Positions 14,303 to 21,999 of a stretch of 25,473 bases of DNA are shown piece after piece. The notes beneath the pieces were generated by a model. That model did no database searches and was not told where the DNA came from. It worked only from the letters and a program-made list of their open reading frames with translations. Numbering within the stretch: the first letter of the stretch is position 1; each line of letters starts with the position of its first letter. This DNA is from Catenibacterium sp900764725 (lineage in GTDB: Bacteria > Bacillota_I > Bacilli_A > Erysipelotrichales > Coprobacillaceae): assembly GCF_934754625.1 (NCBI RefSeq), contig NZ_CAKVIU010000035.1. The stretch is one strand, 5' to 3'. The position numbers and the translations under genes were made by a program.

Positions 14303-15016
14303 TTAGTCTTTCTTAGAAACATAATATTGTGTAATTTCTTTCTTAGAACATTCATAACATACTACTAAAATAGCACCTGCAAGATCAAGTGCAAGATCCT
14401 TCATTGTATCAGCTAAAGCATCATGCCCTTCTAATGGTTCATCGTCACTTGATACAATAGTAGCACGTGTTGTTGCCATATATTGTTGGTTATTTGTATG
14501 GAAGATATCATCCACTGTATATTCACATAATTCCCATACTGCCCCTACTGCAAGTGAGAAGGCAACTACAAATATATATAATAATGCACGATGCATAAAA
14601 AGGTATTTTCTACGTAGAATAAGCATCTGTAGTAGCCATAAAGCGATAAATGAAAGAATAATACCTGAAGTAAAGTGAAGTAATGAATCCCACCAGGCAA
14701 TCTTTCCATAGAAGTTTAAACCATCACCAAGTACGAGTCCTAAAAATGCAAAGGCAGTGATACTGATATGCACTTCAACAGGAACTTCGAAGTTTGCGAA
14801 TTTCTTTAAAAGTCTTGGTGAGATTAAAATAATACTCATCGCAATATATTGTAATAATGAAAAGAATAAGCGGACACGCGTCTTTTCTTTTTCTACATAG
14901 AATAAAGCAATCATTGTTGCAATTGCAAGAATAAGAACAATAAAAGATAAAACTCTCTTAAAGATTCTAACACGGCGCTTTGTTTTTTCACTGTATTCAA
15001 ATTCTTCATTATCCAT
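14303..15016 (-). CDS. YjdF/DUF2238-like integral membrane protein
   Basis: 237 residues with a charged N-terminus (DNEEFEYSEKTKRRVRIFKR) and about six hydrophobic segments. Conserved-looking polar motifs sit in or beside membrane segments: WWDSLLHFTSG near residue 108, GAVWELCEYTVDD near 165, and DALADTMKDLALDLAGA near 205. This His/Glu/Asp layout matches uncharacterised membrane proteins of the YjdF or DUF2238 type; the assignment is from memory of motifs. Function is unknown. The Glu and Asp residues inside the membrane could bind a metal or carry protons. The start has AGGAGG eight bases upstream. It is the first gene of a probable operon with ktrB and ktrA, so a link to ion or osmotic homeostasis is possible but not shown. 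Confidence 0.55.
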   Translation of the reverse strand: MDNEEFEYSEKTKRRVRIFKRVLSFIVLILAIATMIALFYVEKEKTRVRLFFSLLQYIAMSIILISPRLLKKFANFEVPVEVHISITAFAFLGLVLGDGLNFYGKIAWWDSLLHFTSGIILSFIALWLLQMLILRRKYLFMHRALLYIFVVAFSLAVGAVWELCEYTVDDIFHTNNQQYMATTRATIVSSDDEPLEGHDALADTMKDLALDLAGAILVVCYECSKKEITQYYVSKKD

Positions 15017-15031
15017 GATTTTTCCTCCTAG

Positions 15032-15062
15032 TTTATCTATTATAGCACACTTTATCTATTAT
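15032..15062 (-). promoter_or_regulatory. Promoter region of the membrane gene–ktrBA operon, with a 12-bp direct repeat
   Basis: A -10 TATAAT (15039–15044, minus strand) lies 23 bases upstream of the first ATG. ATAATAGATAAA occurs twice (15051–15062 and 15032–15043), 19 bases apart centre to centre; the second copy overlaps the -10. No convincing -35 hexamer is present. Confidence 0.45.
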
Positions 15063-15084
15063 GAACTTTAATTTCATGTAAAGC

Positions 15085-15114
15085 AAAAAAACTCCTAGGC
15101 GAAGCCTAAGAGTT
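15085..15114 (-). terminator. Terminator after ldh
   Basis: On the minus strand AACTCTTAGGC, loop TTC, and GCCTAGGAGTT form an eleven-base stem followed by a T run. It separates ldh from the ktr operon promoter. Confidence 0.9.
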
Positions 15115-15130
15115 CAAGTGAAAATTAATC

Positions 15131-16126
15131 TTATTCTTTTCCTTCAAGAATTGGAGTTACAGTAGTATCAATGATTTCCTGTAATGTGCTACAAGATCTG
15201 TCAAATTTTTCCTGATCAGATTCAGTTAAAGGTAATGTTAAGATTTCACGGATACCTGCTCTGTTGATGATTGCTGGAACACCGATATATAAACCTTCAT
15301 GACCATACTGACCTTCAAGGTAGCATGATAATGGAAGAACTGTATTTTCGTTGTTTAAGATTGCATCTACTAATCTAGCAAGAGACATACCGATACCATA
15401 GTAAGTTGCTCTCTTCTTATTGATAATTTCATAAGCAGCATCTCTTACCTGTTCGTAAATTCTCTGTAACTGATCAAATGGTACTTTTCTTTCTTCAACT
15501 ACTTCAAGAAGTGACTTACATCCGATATAAGCATTTGTCCAAGATACGAATGAGCTATCACCATGTTCGCCCATGATATAACCATGAACTGAAGCTGGGT
15601 TTACTTCAAAGAAGTTACCAATTTCATATCTTAATCTTGCTGTATCAAGCATAGTTCCTGAACCAAGAACCTGGTATGGATGAAGACCAGTAGCCTTCTG
15701 CATTACATAAGTCATGATATCACATGGGTTAGAAGCTACTACGATTACACCATTGAATCCTGATTCCTTAATAGCCTTACCAACTGAAGCCATGATCTTT
15801 GTGTTGATTGCAACTAATTCAAGTCTTGTCTGACCTGGTTTCTGAGCTGCACCAGCAGTTACAACGATAACGTTTGCATCAGCACAATCAGAATAGTCAC
15901 CTGCATAAACCTTTAATTTACCGCTTGCATATGGTAAACCATGAACTAAGTCCATTGCTTCCCCTTCTGCCTTTTCAGTATTAACGTCAACTAATACAAG
16001 TTCATCAATACCTTTGTGGTTCATTAAAGTATAAGCCATACTCATACCTACAAAACCTGTACCAACTAGAACAACTTTACGGTTACCCTGAGCTGGCATA
16101 TCATTTAAATAATCTGTCATTGCCAT
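15131..16126 (-). CDS. ldh: L-lactate dehydrogenase
   Basis: 331 residues catalysing pyruvate + NADH to lactate + NAD+, the NAD-regenerating last step of homolactic or mixed fermentation. Visible signatures: the NAD-binding loop GTGFVG at residues 22–27 with the Asp of VLVDVN at the end of strand 2; the substrate loop GAAQKPGQTRLEL with Gln and Arg; ASNPCDIMTY; GSGTMLDTARLR with the substrate-binding Arg; and GEHGDSSF with the catalytic His near residue 187. The Gln in the specificity loop favours lactate over malate dehydrogenase. The start is ATG at 16126 (a second ATG two codons on), with AGGAGAG about ten bases upstream. Promoter, dyad and cre-like site lie upstream, and the gene has its own terminator, so it is a single-gene transcript. 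Confidence 0.95.
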   Translation of the reverse strand: MAMTDYLNDMPAQGNRKVVLVGTGFVGMSMAYTLMNHKGIDELVLVDVNTEKAEGEAMDLVHGLPYASGKLKVYAGDYSDCADANVIVVTAGAAQKPGQTRLELVAINTKIMASVGKAIKESGFNGVIVVASNPCDIMTYVMQKATGLHPYQVLGSGTMLDTARLRYEIGNFFEVNPASVHGYIMGEHGDSSFVSWTNAYIGCKSLLEVVEERKVPFDQLQRIYEQVRDAAYEIINKKRATYYGIGMSLARLVDAILNNENTVLPLSCYLEGQYGHEGLYIGVPAIINRAGIREILTLPLTESDQEKFDRSCSTLQEIIDTTVTPILEGKE

Positions 16127-16142
16127 AATTCATTTCACTCTC

Positions 16143-16160
16143 CTATACCTAGAAGTATAG
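16143..16160. promoter_or_regulatory. Dyad over the ldh -10 and start site
   Basis: CTATAC (16143–16148) and GTATAG (16155–16160) form a perfect 6-bp inverted repeat with a six-base spacer. It overlaps the -10 at 16154–16159 and reaches the ribosome binding site, so a repressor there would block ldh. No known operator is recognised. Confidence 0.4.
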
Positions 16161-16182
16161 TATAATCATTTCCCAAATACAA
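16154..16182 (-). promoter_or_regulatory. Promoter of ldh
   Basis: On the minus strand TTGTAT (16177–16182) and TATACT (16154–16159) are 17 bases apart. The 5' leader would be only about 20 bases. A second TATACT overlaps this one five bases upstream. Confidence 0.65.
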
Positions 16183-16248
16183 TAAAATATTTGCCATTTA
16201 AATAAAAAAATTCATTTAAATTTAGTTGATAAATCCACGCTTTTTTGA

Positions 16249-16262
16249 TGTTAACGCTTTCG
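16249..16262. promoter_or_regulatory. cre-like CcpA site between ldh and the tetR-type gene
   Basis: TGTTAACGCTTTCG fits the degenerate catabolite-responsive element TGWNANCGNTNWCA at every specified position except the last. It lies about 70 bases upstream of the ldh -35 and about the same distance from the -35 of the divergent regulator. Confidence 0.5.
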
Positions 16263-16296
16263 GTGTTTCAGAGAATGTAAGTGTAAGCGAATTCAT

Positions 16297-16314
16297 TGTT
16301 ACAAATTTGTTACA
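16297..16314. promoter_or_regulatory. 18-bp dyad upstream of the TetR-family gene
   Basis: TGTTACAAATTTGTTACA is palindromic except for one symmetric base pair, around a perfect ten-base core ACAAATTTGT. It ends 18 bases before the regulator's -35. A TetR-family autoregulatory operator is the obvious candidate, by position and symmetry only. Confidence 0.45.
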
Positions 16315-16332
16315 GTGAAAATGTGACTTAAA

Positions 16333-16360
16333 TTGACTTGTGGTCATTTGTTGGTATAAT
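16333..16360 (+). promoter_or_regulatory. Promoter of the TetR-family gene
   Basis: TTGACT (16333–16338) and TATAAT (16355–16360), 16 bases apart. The ribosome binding site GGAGGG (16368–16373) follows, then the ATG at 16380. Confidence 0.8.
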
Positions 16361-16379
16361 AGATATTGGAGGGATTTAT

Positions 16380-17000
16380 ATGAACACTCTGAGTGATATT
16401 AAATCTAAGATAGAAAAGAATAAAGAAGAAAAAAGAGAACGTCTTATAACAAGTGCTACTGCATTATTTGCAGAAAAGAATTTTAATAATACATCTATTT
16501 CTGATATTGTAAATAAAGCAAAGGTCGCAAAAGGTACCTTTTATTTATATTTCAAAGACAAATATGATATTAGAAATCAGATAGTACAGGAAATTAGTAC
16601 TGATTTATTTGATGAAGCTATGAAAGAATTGAAAAAACATCATGAGATTACCCATTTTGATGATTCTATGATTTTTATCATCAATCATGTAATTGATGCT
16701 CTTGTAGCTAATCCTACAATCTTGACCTTAATGAATAAAGACTTATCTCTAGGTGTCTATTCCCAGGAACTTACAAAGATTCTAGAAGAGACAGATCATC
16801 TTAGTCTATATGAATTATTTAAGGAAGGTGTAGAAAGAGAAAATCTTAACATTAAAAATATCGATATTACCTTCTTTACTATAGTAGAGCTTGTCGGTTC
16901 AACATGCTTTAGCTGTATTGTAAATAAGGTTCCCTGCCCTATTGAGGAATATAAGCCTTATCTATTTAATTTAATACGTACTTTACTTCATGCTGCTTAA
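16380..17000 (+). CDS. TetR/AcrR-family transcriptional regulator
   Basis: 206 residues from the ATG at 16380, chosen because its promoter and ribosome binding site lie directly upstream; a TTG at 16338 is in frame but overlaps the promoter. The N-terminal DNA-binding domain is typical: RERLITSATALFAEKNFNNTSISDIVNKA followed by the recognition helix AKGTFYLYFKDKYDI. The rest is a helical ligand and dimerisation domain with no clue to its ligand. Its target is not evident: no transporter or enzyme gene is next to it on the same strand, and it is divergent from ldh. It may repress itself through the dyad at 16297–16314, and could affect ldh. A strong terminator follows at once. Confidence 0.88.
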   Translation: MNTLSDIKSKIEKNKEEKRERLITSATALFAEKNFNNTSISDIVNKAKVAKGTFYLYFKDKYDIRNQIVQEISTDLFDEAMKELKKHHEITHFDDSMIFIINHVIDALVANPTILTLMNKDLSLGVYSQELTKILEETDHLSLYELFKEGVERENLNIKNIDITFFTIVELVGSTCFSCIVNKVPCPIEEYKPYLFNLIRTLLHAA

Positions 17001-17020
17001 CAAAAAAGCAGCATTTTTTT
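16990..17020 (+). terminator. Terminator between convergent tetR-type and dacA-type genes
   Basis: ATGCTGCTT (16990–16998) pairs with AAGCAGCAT (17006–17014), followed by seven Ts. The 5' arm is inside the last codons of the regulator. The opposite strand also has a T-rich loop, so it may serve both genes. Confidence 0.85.
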
Positions 17021-17932
17021 CTATGCTGCTAAAACCTCATTTACATAATCAAGAAGCTTTTTAGTGTCTGTATAAGTTTCTTCACGTGAGTTTTCTTTAA
17101 ATACAACTGTAATGATTGTTTTATTCTTTACTTTAGAATAAGTAACTAAGCATCTTTTCGCAAGATTAGTAAAGCCTGTTTTACCGCCAATGACTCTTTC
17201 ATCATAATAGGGTGAATCCTTATGGGTCATCTTTACATTCTGCATTGTACGATATTGATTTGATTCAAAGGTATAGCTTGGAGTAGAAATAATATTTCTT
17301 AATTCTTTATTCTTATAGAATGCTTTCGCAATAAGTGCCATATCCTTTGTACTGCATGTTTCTTTAAGCCATCCCTTTTCGGCATAGCTAAGTCCATGAG
17401 GATTAGATACTTCTACCTTTTGACAACCTAGTTTTTTGGCTTTCTTATTCATTGCGTTAATAAATGCATCATAACCACCTTGATAGTTTTCCGCAAGAGT
17501 GAGAGCCATTTCATTAGAACTCTTTAAAAGCATTCCACGAATAACATCCTTAAAAGGAATCTGTTCACCATCATGTACAGGTTCAGTATAGGCAAAGACA
17601 CGATCTGGCAAGGACATGATATTCTTTGTAGTAAGTAGATCATCATCCTTATAATAATCTATTGCGACAAGTGCACTTAATAGTTTAATTGTAGAAGCAG
17701 GATAACGTGATTCCTGTTCATTTTTTGCATAATAGACCTTTCCTGATTCTGCATCCATCACAACTGCTGATACTTCTTCTGTATTAAGTACTGGCTGAGG
17801 GATGGCTTTAATCTTCTTTTCTTTTGCGTTCTGTGAGATTGTATTTGTCTTCTTTTTTTCTGGCTGCTTTGAAGTACATGCACAAAGCATGAATGCAACA
17901 CATATCATTGTAATCCATTTACGATATTTCAT
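17021..17932 (-). CDS. D-alanyl-D-alanine carboxypeptidase (PBP5/DacA family lipoprotein)
   Basis: 303 residues from the ATG at 17932 (AGGTG eight bases upstream; a GTG at 17944 overlaps that site). A short basic hydrophobic signal ends in a lipobox, FMLCAC, so the mature protein is probably a lipid-anchored extracellular enzyme. Peptidase S11 motifs are complete: ASTIKL (catalytic Ser-x-x-Lys) near residue 80, SSNEM (Ser-x-Asn) near 140, and GGKTGFT (Lys-Thr-Gly) near 252. It trims the terminal D-Ala from peptidoglycan pentapeptides and so limits cross-linking. At 303 residues it lacks the C-terminal membrane-anchoring extension of classical PBP5, which fits lipid anchoring instead. It is divergent from recU–pbp1A. 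Confidence 0.9.
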   Translation of the reverse strand: MKYRKWITMICVAFMLCACTSKQPEKKKTNTISQNAKEKKIKAIPQPVLNTEEVSAVVMDAESGKVYYAKNEQESRYPASTIKLLSALVAIDYYKDDDLLTTKNIMSLPDRVFAYTEPVHDGEQIPFKDVIRGMLLKSSNEMALTLAENYQGGYDAFINAMNKKAKKLGCQKVEVSNPHGLSYAEKGWLKETCSTKDMALIAKAFYKNKELRNIISTPSYTFESNQYRTMQNVKMTHKDSPYYDERVIGGKTGFTNLAKRCLVTYSKVKNKTIITVVFKENSREETYTDTKKLLDYVNEVLAA

Positions 17933-17955
17933 TTTTTTAATCACCTCTTCAAAAC

Positions 17956-17984
17956 ATGATAACTATTTTAATCCTATTCATCAA
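17956..17984 (-). promoter_or_regulatory. Promoter of the D,D-carboxypeptidase gene
   Basis: On the minus strand TTGATG (17979–17984) and TATCAT (17956–17961), spacing 17 bases, 24 bases before the ATG. Confidence 0.65.
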
Positions 17985-18023
17985 TCTTCTTCCATCATTT
18001 TTCATTTTTTTTGAATGATAATA

Positions 18024-18032
18024 TGTTATAAT
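18024..18032 (+). promoter_or_regulatory. Extended -10 promoter of recU–pbp1A
   Basis: TGTTATAAT gives a TATAAT preceded by a TGN extension, which can compensate for the poor T-rich -35 region. The ribosome binding site AAAGGAG (18041–18047) precedes the ATG at 18055. Confidence 0.6.
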
Positions 18033-18054
18033 GATTTGGTAAAGGAGAAATAGT

Positions 18055-18654
18055 ATGGTTAATTATCCAAACCTTAAAAAGGCACCGGCTAATATGTCTA
18101 TTCCTAAGAAATCTACTAGTAAGCATTATACTGCTTTTCGTGGAATGAGCTTAGAAGAAGACATCAACCTATCTAACACCTATTACTTATCTGTTGATCA
18201 GGCTGTCATATATAAGAAACCGACACCTATCCAGATTGTAAAAGTCGATTATCCTTCACGAAATAAAGCCCGTATAGTTGAAGCGTATTACCAGGCACCT
18301 TCTACTACGGATTATAATGGTGTTTATAAAGGCAGATATATTGATTTTGAAGCAAAGGAAACCAAATCTTTACGATTTCCTTTTCGTAATATTTCTGAGC
18401 ATCAGATCAATCATCTCGCACGTGTTGCACGTCATGGAGGAATTGCCTTTATTATTATTGCCTTCACATCTGTAGGAGAAGTCTATTTGTTAGATGCTTC
18501 GATTATGGTAGAGCGCTTTTTTCATGACAAGAAGCAGCATATAAGTTATGATGAAGTGAAAGAAAGTGGACATCTTATTAAGCAGGGCTATCAGCCAAGA
18601 CTTGCTTATTTAGATGTAATCGATGAATTTTACCTTAAGGAGGACACTTTATGA
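18055..18654 (+). CDS. recU: Holliday junction resolvase RecU
   Basis: 199 residues, the usual length. RecU cuts four-way DNA junctions during recombination and chromosome segregation in Gram-positive bacteria. Recognisable parts are the N-terminal NRGMSLEEDIN-type motif (here FRGMSLEEDINLSN), the stalk-like stretch before it, and the nuclease core KGRYIDFEAKETKS with the metal-binding Asp, Glu and Lys. FRNISEHQINHL follows, with the HGGIAFIII strand after it. The stop overlaps the ATG of the PBP gene by four bases (ATGA), the well-known recU–pbp1 operon arrangement of Bacillota that links a recombination enzyme to a cell-wall synthase in one transcript. Confidence 0.95.
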   Translation: MVNYPNLKKAPANMSIPKKSTSKHYTAFRGMSLEEDINLSNTYYLSVDQAVIYKKPTPIQIVKVDYPSRNKARIVEAYYQAPSTTDYNGVYKGRYIDFEAKETKSLRFPFRNISEHQINHLARVARHGGIAFIIIAFTSVGEVYLLDASIMVERFFHDKKQHISYDEVKESGHLIKQGYQPRLAYLDVIDEFYLKEDTL

Positions 18655-21308
18655 AAGTTCAATCAACCAAGGACCCTAAGCAGATAAAGAAAACAATCAA
18701 GATATGTATTATCGCATTATGTGTTCTTGTAGCGAGCGGTAGTGGTTACCTTGGATTTAAGATTTATCAACAAATCAGCAATTTTGATATTGATAATCTT
18801 ACAACAACTTCCTACTCTTCTCAGGTTTCTCAGGATGGAGAAACATATTACAAGTACGGTAGTTCTATTGGGAAATATGTAAGCTATGATGATATTCCTG
18901 AAGTAATGATTGATGCTGTAGTTGCTGCAGAAGACTCTCGTTATTTTGTACATAATGGTTTTGATATTCCACGTATCATTAAAGCATTTATGTCAAATAT
19001 CTTAGCAGGTCATACTGTAGCTGGTGGTTCTACAATTACTCAGCAGCTCATCAAGAAGACATATTATCCTTATGAAGAAAAAACAATTGAAAGAAAGGTT
19101 GGAGAAGTCATTCTTTCTATTGAGGCAACTCAGCAGACTACTAAACAGAAAGTACTTGAGCTTTATCTCAATAAGATCTATTTTGGTAAGTCAACAAGTT
19201 CTATTGGTATTTATGGCGCAAGCTACTATTATTTTGGTAAGAGTCCTGATCAGCTCACTTTACCAGAAGCTGCATTACTTGCTGGTACAATTAATTCCCC
19301 TGTTTCATATGATCCATTTAAGAATTTAACTCTTGCAACAAAAAGAAGAAATATTATTCTTAATTTGATGTATCAACATGGATATATTAGTGAAAAAGAA
19401 AGAGATAACGCGAAGAGCGTAAAGGTTGAAAACATATTAAAATATGATCCTGTTCAGACAAATGGAAAGTATGCTTCTTATGTAGACCGCGTTACTCAGG
19501 AAGTAAAAGAATTAGGTTATGATCCTAATAAAACTAAGATGACTATCTATACTTATATGGATCATGATATGCAGGAATATCTTGATGATGTTTCTTTAGG
19601 TAAGAACTATAAGTTTACTGACAGTGAGATGCAGGCAGCTGCTTCAGTGCTTGAATCAAAGACTGGACGTATTATTGGTTTGATGAGTGCAAAGGATTAT
19701 CGTGCAAATAACTCCAATGCGACTTATCTAGATTATTCTTATACATTAAAGAATAGAAGACAGCCAGGTTCTTCTATTAAACCTATTATTGACTATGCAA
19801 CTGCATTTGAATATCTTAACTGGTCTACTGGACATACAGTAGATGACTCCGAGTTTACTCAGGGTAGCTGGCATCCAAAGAACTGGGATAACAACTACCA
19901 TAATGATGTACTTCTTGAAGATGCTCTCGCAAATTCATGGAACTTAGCTGCCATCCATACTTTAAATAGTGTTGTGAAAAAAGTAGGTAATAATCAAGTT
20001 ATTAGCTTCTTAAAGGGTCTAGGCTACAACATGGATGATGAAGATTTCAACTTAAACTATGCAATTGGTGGTTGGAAGTATGGTACAACACCTACTATGC
20101 AGGCAGCTGCTTATGCAGCTATCTCAAATGGTGGTACATATATTAAGCCACATACAATTCAGAAAATCGTTATTAATACAACTGGCGAAACAATTAATGT
20201 AGATGATGATATTCAGAAACAGGCAAGTGAAGGCATGAAAGATTCTACTGCTTTCTTACTTCGTCAGGTTATGACAAGTTATGTTAAGAGTAATGGAAGT
20301 TATTCAGCATTCGATATTGGTTCTCAGATTGGTGCAAAGACTGGTACTTCTAACTTCGATGCAACTATCCCAGCTTTAGCTGGTAAGGATAAAGACCATT
20401 GGCTTTGTGCTTATTCACCAGATTATGCATGGGCTTGCTGGAATGGTTTCCCTGCAGAAATATCTACAAAGAAACATAAATATCTAGCAAGTGGTATGAA
20501 TGATGCCAAGGCAATTGCGGCAAAGATTGCGAAGAAGCTTGCCACTCGTAAAATGCAAAATAGCTATGAAACACCTAGTACTGTTGAACAGGCACGTATG
20601 GTTAAGGGTGCCTATCCATATGTATCTCCAAGTTCTTCTACACCAGAAGAAAAGATTATGACTGCATGGTTTGTTAAGGGACATGGTCCTAGTGGTGTGG
20701 ATGATGGTTCATCTTATGCTGATGAATATAAAGTACCTGAATTAACATCATTCAATGCCTCATTGAATTCAAATAATTCAATATCTGTCACATTTGGTTC
20801 TTATGATCCAGAATACGAAGGTAAGATCTCTTGCGTTGTAGAAATCAGTGATGGTTCTTCTACTAAGACTGAAACATTATCTTCTACAAGTGGTACACTT
20901 GAATATCGTACTGAATCAGGTAAGACATATACAGTGACTGGTTATTATAAATTAACAAGTGGAAGCACTACTTCAAATAAGAAGTCAGTAAGATTATCAA
21001 CTGGAAGTACTGCCGTCGGTACTGCAAACTTCAGTGTCACTGCAAATGGTACAGCTGTATCAAACGGTGCAACTATTTCAGCCACTTCAGTCAATGTCAG
21101 CACATCTGGTCCAAGTGGACATACAATGATTGTGACATGTAATGGTAATAGTCAATCATTGAATTGTGGAAGCAGTGCTACAATTAGTGGATTAACTAGT
21201 GGAAGATCTTATACAATTTCATTCACTGAAAAGAATTCAAGTGGTGATACTAAGACAATTGGTTCTATTCATTTCACAGTACAGACAACTGATACACAAG
21301 AACAGTAA
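18651..21308 (+). CDS. Class A penicillin-binding protein 1A (transglycosylase/transpeptidase)
   Basis: 885 residues: a short cytoplasmic tail, one membrane anchor (about 15–40), a GT51 glycosyltransferase domain with EDSRYFVHNGFD (catalytic Glu near 94), GGSTITQQLIKK and RKVGEVILSIEATQ, then a transpeptidase domain with PGSSIKP (active Ser near 373), SWN near 428 and AKTGTSN near 562. The enzyme polymerises and cross-links peptidoglycan outside the membrane. After about residue 690 a Ser/Thr/Asn-rich tail contains what look like two Ig or fibronectin-III-like beta domains (VPELTSFNASLNSNNSISVTF onward, and the second with SVNVSTSGPSGHTMIV), which may contact wall or partners. It is translationally coupled to recU and ends at a strong terminator. 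Confidence 0.94.
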   Translation: MKVQSTKDPKQIKKTIKICIIALCVLVASGSGYLGFKIYQQISNFDIDNLTTTSYSSQVSQDGETYYKYGSSIGKYVSYDDIPEVMIDAVVAAEDSRYFVHNGFDIPRIIKAFMSNILAGHTVAGGSTITQQLIKKTYYPYEEKTIERKVGEVILSIEATQQTTKQKVLELYLNKIYFGKSTSSIGIYGASYYYFGKSPDQLTLPEAALLAGTINSPVSYDPFKNLTLATKRRNIILNLMYQHGYISEKERDNAKSVKVENILKYDPVQTNGKYASYVDRVTQEVKELGYDPNKTKMTIYTYMDHDMQEYLDDVSLGKNYKFTDSEMQAAASVLESKTGRIIGLMSAKDYRANNSNATYLDYSYTLKNRRQPGSSIKPIIDYATAFEYLNWSTGHTVDDSEFTQGSWHPKNWDNNYHNDVLLEDALANSWNLAAIHTLNSVVKKVGNNQVISFLKGLGYNMDDEDFNLNYAIGGWKYGTTPTMQAAAYAAISNGGTYIKPHTIQKIVINTTGETINVDDDIQKQASEGMKDSTAFLLRQVMTSYVKSNGSYSAFDIGSQIGAKTGTSNFDATIPALAGKDKDHWLCAYSPDYAWACWNGFPAEISTKKHKYLASGMNDAKAIAAKIAKKLATRKMQNSYETPSTVEQARMVKGAYPYVSPSSSTPEEKIMTAWFVKGHGPSGVDDGSSYADEYKVPELTSFNASLNSNNSISVTFGSYDPEYEGKISCVVEISDGSSTKTETLSSTSGTLEYRTESGKTYTVTGYYKLTSGSTTSNKKSVRLSTGSTAVGTANFSVTANGTAVSNGATISATSVNVSTSGPSGHTMIVTCNGNSQSLNCGSSATISGLTSGRSYTISFTEKNSSGDTKTIGSIHFTVQTTDTQEQ

Positions 21309-21334
21309 GGATTCCAAAAAGGAATCCTTTTTTT
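21307..21334 (+). terminator. Terminator after recU–pbp1A
   Basis: AAGGATTCC, loop AAAAA, GGAATCCTT, then a T run: nine pairs. The A-rich loop and preceding sequence do not make a good minus-strand terminator; a separate one follows for nth. Confidence 0.92.
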
Positions 21335-21341
21335 CATGCAT

Positions 21342-21365
21342 AAAAAAGAATCCCTGAGGATTCTT
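21342..21365 (-). terminator. Terminator after nth
   Basis: On the minus strand AAGAATCC, loop TCAG, GGATTCTT, then a T run (A21342–A21347 on the plus strand). The nth stop codon lies in the stem. Confidence 0.85.
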
Positions 21366-21999
21366 AGAGTTTCTTGTTCTTTTCTTTACATATATCTACT
21401 AATGGACATTCCGTGCAGTGAGGTGACATCGCTTTACAATGGTATCTACCAAAGAAGATCATTTGATGATGTGTTTTGATCCATCTATTTTTAGGAATAG
21501 TCTTCATGAGCTTCTTTTCTACAGTCAATACTGTATCATCCGCTTTCGCAAAACCAAGTCTTTTAGAGATACGTTCTACATGAGTATCTACCGCAATAGC
21601 GGGATAACCAAATCCTTCTGCCATGACAACATTGGCTGTTTTTCTTCCTACTCCTGGTAGCGTAATTAATTCTTTATGAGTAGCTGGTACAACGCCATTA
21701 AAGCGTGTCTGAAGAGCTTCAGCCATAGCCTTGATATTCTTAGCCTTATTTCTATAAAGACCGATAGAATGGAGATCTGACTCTAATTCCGGCAATGATG
21801 CATTCGCATATTCTTCTACTGTCTTATATTTTTCAAATAGATGAGATGTGAGTTTATTCACTGCTTCATCTGTTGTCTGTGCTGATAACATCACTGCAAC
21901 AAGTAATTCTAGATTATTAGAATGATTCAATACACAGCGAGCATCTGGAAACATTTCATCAAATGTATTGAGTATACGGTCCTGTTTTGTTTTAATCAT
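21364..21999 (-). CDS. nth: Endonuclease III
   Basis: 211 residues, the standard size. A DNA glycosylase/AP lyase that removes oxidised pyrimidines in base excision repair. It shows the helix-hairpin-helix LPGVGRKTANVV (catalytic Lys, near residue 113–121), the catalytic Asp in AVDTHVERISKRLG, and the C-terminal [4Fe-4S] motif C-x6-C-x2-C-x5-C (CKAMSPHCTECPLVDIC). The ATG at 21999 overlaps the end of dnaD by eight bases, so the two are coupled. The dnaD–nth pair next to a recU–pbp1 pair is conserved in many Bacillota, although here the two pairs converge. Confidence 0.96.
   Translation of the reverse strand: MIKTKQDRILNTFDEMFPDARCVLNHSNNLELLVAVMLSAQTTDEAVNKLTSHLFEKYKTVEEYANASLPELESDLHSIGLYRNKAKNIKAMAEALQTRFNGVVPATHKELITLPGVGRKTANVVMAEGFGYPAIAVDTHVERISKRLGFAKADDTVLTVEKKLMKTIPKNRWIKTHHQMIFFGRYHCKAMSPHCTECPLVDICKEKNKKL

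Noticed and set aside
16297..16330. Rex operator upstream of ldh
   Set aside because: The TTGTTACA and ATGTGAC words look suggestive, but no arrangement fits the Rex palindrome TTGTGA-n6-TCACAA, and the spot is about 130 bases from the ldh promoter.
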